Assembly: GCA_027064785.1 (NCBI GenBank)
Contig: JAMOPE010000360.1
Span: forward strand, 1-8,068
DNA length: 8,068 nt
Source of the DNA: Geobacteraceae bacterium
GTDB taxonomy: Bacteria; Desulfobacterota; Desulfuromonadia; Desulfuromonadales; Geopsychrobacteraceae
Direction: 5' to 3'
Shown here: piece by piece, positions 5,438-8,068 of the stretch
Position numbering within the stretch: the first letter of the stretch is position 1
Layout of the letters: each line of letters begins with the position of its first letter
The notes under the pieces: model-generated
Seen by the model: only the letters and a program-made list of their open reading frames with translations
Told to the model about the DNA's origin: nothing
Database searches by the model: none
Translations under genes and position numbers: made by a program

Positions 5438-8068
5438 ATGGCCTGGAGAATTATTGTAGGACTAAAAGACGGTGTCAGGGATGCGCGGGGCGAACGGGTT
5501 CAGCGTGAACTGAAAGAGCATTTGAATATCGAACTGCCGCAGGTGAGGACCCTTGATGTTTATACTGTTGATGCCGCGTTGAGTGATGCTGAAGTGGAAC
5601 AGGCCGCCGCCGGACCGTTTTCCGATCCGGTGATTCAGGATTATGCGATTAACAGCCCTCTTGCCAGTGATTTCGACATGCTGATTGAGGTCGGTTTTCG
5701 CCCGGGGGTGACCGATAATACCGGGCGGACGGCAAAAGAAGCCATTCAGTATTTAACCGGACGGCTGTTCGCTGAAGGGGAGGCCGTGTACACGTCGACT
5801 CAGTACCTGCTGACCGGACTGACCGACAAGGCCCTTGCTGAGAAAGTCGCTGGAAATTTTCTTGCGAATGGACTGATCCAGCACTGGACAATTCTTGCCG
5901 CCGATGAACTTGATCCAAAGGTTGGAGTCCCCGTTTCAATCCCCCGGGTTATCAGCGAAAAGCCCCCGGAAGTCCGCAGCATGAGTCTGCAGCTGTCGGA
6001 TCAGCAACTTCTCGATATCAGTCGTCAGGGGATGCTGGCACTCAATCTTGAGGAAATGCTTAAAATCCAGAAACATATTGCCGATCCGCAGATCGTTGCT
6101 GAGCGTCAGAAAGTTGGTCTCGGCGACGAACTCACCGACGTCGAACTTGAGGCACTGGCGCAAACCTGGAGTGAGCACTGCAAACATAAAATTTTCTCGG
6201 CAAAAATTGAATACGAGGACGAAAACGGCAATCAGCAGGTTATCGATTCGCTGTTTAAAACCTTCATTGTCGGAGCGACCGATAAGGTCAGAGAAAATCT
6301 TGGTAAAAACGATTATTGCCTCTCGGTTTTCAAAGATAATGCCGGAGTTATTGAGTTCAACGACGACTGGAGTATCGTTTTTAAAGTTGAAACTCACAAT
6401 TCCCCCAGTGCCCTCGATCCTTACGGCGGTGCATTGACCGGGATCGTTGGTGTCAATCGTGATGGGATGGCGACTGGTATGGGCGCACGGCTGATCTTTA
6501 ATACTGATGTCTTCTGCTTTGCCTCTCCATTTCTCGAAAAAGAGCTGCCACCACGGCTTCTTCATCCCCGGCGTATTTTTGAGGGAGTTGTCGAAGGGGT
6601 TGAACATGGCGGCAACAAGAGTGGTATCCCGACAGTTAATGGCTCTCTGGTTTTTGACGACCGCTTTGCCGGCAAGCCATTGGTCTATTGCGGAACCGCT
6701 GCACTGATGCCACGGTTGCTGCACGATAAGCCATGTCACGAAAAGAAAGTATTGGTTGGCGACCATATTGTGATGACAGGTGGTCGGATCGGGAAAGACG
6801 GGATTCATGGGGCAACATTTTCTTCCGAAGAGCTGCACGAAGGTTCACCGGTGACGGCGGTGCAGATCGGCGATCCGATTACCCAGCGGAAAATGTTCGA
6901 CTTCCTGATTATTGCCCGCGATCGTGGTCTCTATAATTCGATTACCGATAACGGTGCCGGTGGTCTTTCCTCCTCCGTTGGAGAAATGGCTGAGGATACC
7001 GGTGGTTTTGAATTGCATCTCGATCGTGCTCCCCTGAAATATCCCGGGTTGCAACCGTGGGAAATTCTGATTTCAGAAGCTCAGGAGCGGATGACACTGG
7101 CCGTCCCACCGGAAAGTCTTGATGCGTTTTTTGAGCTGGCAAAAGAGATGGATGTCGAAGCAACCGATCTCGGGATTTTTAACGATTCCGGTTATTTTCA
7201 ATGTCTGTACGAAGGAAAAACCGTTTGCTACCTCGATATGGAATTTATCCACGCTGGCGTGCCACAGATGGTGATCCCGGCGAAGTGGCAACCGAAACAA
7301 CTGGCAGAGCCGACTTTTGCTCAACCTGAAGATTTGAATGATGAGCTGCGGAAGCTTCTGTCTCGTCTGAATATCTGCTCCAAAGAGTCGGTTGTCCGGC
7401 GTTACGACCATGAAGTTCAAGCTGGAACTGTGATTAAGCCGCTGATGGGAGTTGTGAATGACGGCCCGTCCGATGCTGCAGTTTTTCGCCCGCTTCTCGA
7501 TTCTTTTGAAGGTGTTGTTGTCTCCCACGGAATCTGCCCCGGTTACAGCGATATCGATACGTACCACATGATGGCGTGTGCGATTGACGAAGGTTTACGT
7601 AACTACGTTGCTGTCGGCGGTGATGTTGATCATGTGGCCGGTCTCGATAACTTCTGCTGGTGTGATCCGGTCGAGAGTTCCAAAACTCCCGATGGTCAAT
7701 ACAAAGCGGCCCAACTGGTACGGGCAAACCAAGCTCTCTACGACTATTGTGTTGCTTACGGTGTGCCGTTGATCTCGGGCAAAGACTCGATGAAAAACGA
7801 TTATCAGATTGGCGATACAAAAATATCTATTCCACCGACCGTGTTGTTTTCGGTGATCGGTAAAATTTCCGATTCACGCAAAGCCGTTTCGATGGATGTG
7901 AAACAGGCCGGTGATCTGGTTTATCTGCTGGGTGAAACAGCTGATGAACTGGGTGGATCTGAATACTACGCTCAACATCATGAACTCGGTTGCAACGTCC
8001 CGAAGGTGAATGCAGAACAGGCGCTGTTACGCTACCGGACTCTCAATCGGGCACAGGAACAGCAGCTG
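5438..8068 (+). CDS. purL: phosphoribosylformylglycinamidine (FGAM) synthase PurL with N-terminal PurS-like repeats, 3' truncated by window
   Basis: Catalyses the ATP- and glutamine-dependent conversion of FGAR to FGAM, the fourth step of de novo purine synthesis. The frame is open for 877 codons to the last base, without a stop, so the C-terminus is missing. Residues 4-75 and 82-155 are two PurS-like units, with VGLKDGV (7-13) and VGFRPGV (85-91) at matching positions. The synthetase part then shows WSEHCKHK (244-251, H247), the nucleotide-binding ETHNSPSALDPYGGALTG (from 318, H320), HGGNKSGIPT, GRIGKDGIHGATF (449-461), DNGAGGLSS (504-512) and, in the second half, GGDVDHVAGLDNF (from 727) and SGKDSMKND (780-788). 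No glutaminase domain is seen before the edge. If the protein ends near 1,000 residues, as I recall for Desulfuromonadales, a separate PurQ is needed. The ATG follows GGAG (5429-5432) by 5 bases. Confidence 0.95.
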   Translation, partial: MAWRIIVGLKDGVRDARGERVQRELKEHLNIELPQVRTLDVYTVDAALSDAEVEQAAAGPFSDPVIQDYAINSPLASDFDMLIEVGFRPGVTDNTGRTAKEAIQYLTGRLFAEGEAVYTSTQYLLTGLTDKALAEKVAGNFLANGLIQHWTILAADELDPKVGVPVSIPRVISEKPPEVRSMSLQLSDQQLLDISRQGMLALNLEEMLKIQKHIADPQIVAERQKVGLGDELTDVELEALAQTWSEHCKHKIFSAKIEYEDENGNQQVIDSLFKTFIVGATDKVRENLGKNDYCLSVFKDNAGVIEFNDDWSIVFKVETHNSPSALDPYGGALTGIVGVNRDGMATGMGARLIFNTDVFCFASPFLEKELPPRLLHPRRIFEGVVEGVEHGGNKSGIPTVNGSLVFDDRFAGKPLVYCGTAALMPRLLHDKPCHEKKVLVGDHIVMTGGRIGKDGIHGATFSSEELHEGSPVTAVQIGDPITQRKMFDFLIIARDRGLYNSITDNGAGGLSSSVGEMAEDTGGFELHLDRAPLKYPGLQPWEILISEAQERMTLAVPPESLDAFFELAKEMDVEATDLGIFNDSGYFQCLYEGKTVCYLDMEFIHAGVPQMVIPAKWQPKQLAEPTFAQPEDLNDELRKLLSRLNICSKESVVRRYDHEVQAGTVIKPLMGVVNDGPSDAAVFRPLLDSFEGVVVSHGICPGYSDIDTYHMMACAIDEGLRNYVAVGGDVDHVAGLDNFCWCDPVESSKTPDGQYKAAQLVRANQALYDYCVAYGVPLISGKDSMKNDYQIGDTKISIPPTVLFSVIGKISDSRKAVSMDVKQAGDLVYLLGETADELGGSEYYAQHHELGCNVPKVNAEQALLRYRTLNRAQEQQL

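Noticed and set aside
5936..6838. Long minus-strand open frame of 300 codons opposite purL
   Set aside because: It is antisense to well-conserved PurL synthetase motifs, matches no family I recognise and looks like a codon-bias shadow.

Overview
The window is about 48-50% G+C and carries compact, ordinary bacterial housekeeping genes plus one small accessory-looking cluster at the left edge. The combination of a gap-pgk-tpiA glycolytic operon, a YycJ-type metallo-beta-lactamase-fold protein and a PurL that begins with two PurS-like repeats resembles what I recall of Desulfuromonadales (Geobacter/Pelobacter/Desulfuromonas relatives). This placement is inference from gene content only.

Left region (1-701): the C-terminal helix-turn-helix end of a Crp/Fnr-family regulator overlaps by 8 bases the start of a small cysteine-rich protein of the YgbA / nitrous-oxide-stimulated-promoter family. 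The pair looks like a translationally coupled nitrosative-stress or denitrification-type module whose other part lies upstream of the window. A 186-base intergenic stretch follows. It holds a weak possible terminator, a perfect 12-bp palindrome and a perfect 12-bp tandem repeat (3.5 copies) just before the ribosome binding site of the next gene.

Response regulator (702-1370): an OmpR/PhoB-class regulator with all phosphorylation residues and no histidine kinase beside it. A strong hairpin (1381-1414) separates it from the convergent glycolytic operon.

Glycolytic operon (minus strand, 4412 to 1424): gap, pgk and tpiA in pathway-linked order, with gaps of 29 and 11 bases (or a one-base TAATG overlap if the first tpiA ATG is used). 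They interconvert dihydroxyacetone phosphate, glyceraldehyde 3-phosphate, 1,3-bisphosphoglycerate and 3-phosphoglycerate. A plausible sigma70-type promoter precedes gap.

Right region (plus strand, 4632-8068): from the divergent 219-bp intergenic region, a GTG-started YycJ-like metallo-hydrolase gene is followed 35 bases later by purL (FGAM synthase, de novo purine synthesis), which is open in frame to the window edge (877 codons, no stop).

I found no mobile element, CRISPR array, tRNA or rRNA. No stretch over 300 bases lacks a gene. The most unusual items are the 12-bp tandem repeat in the response-regulator leader and the coupled Fnr-type/YgbA pair. I do not see convincing evidence for a wholly new system.
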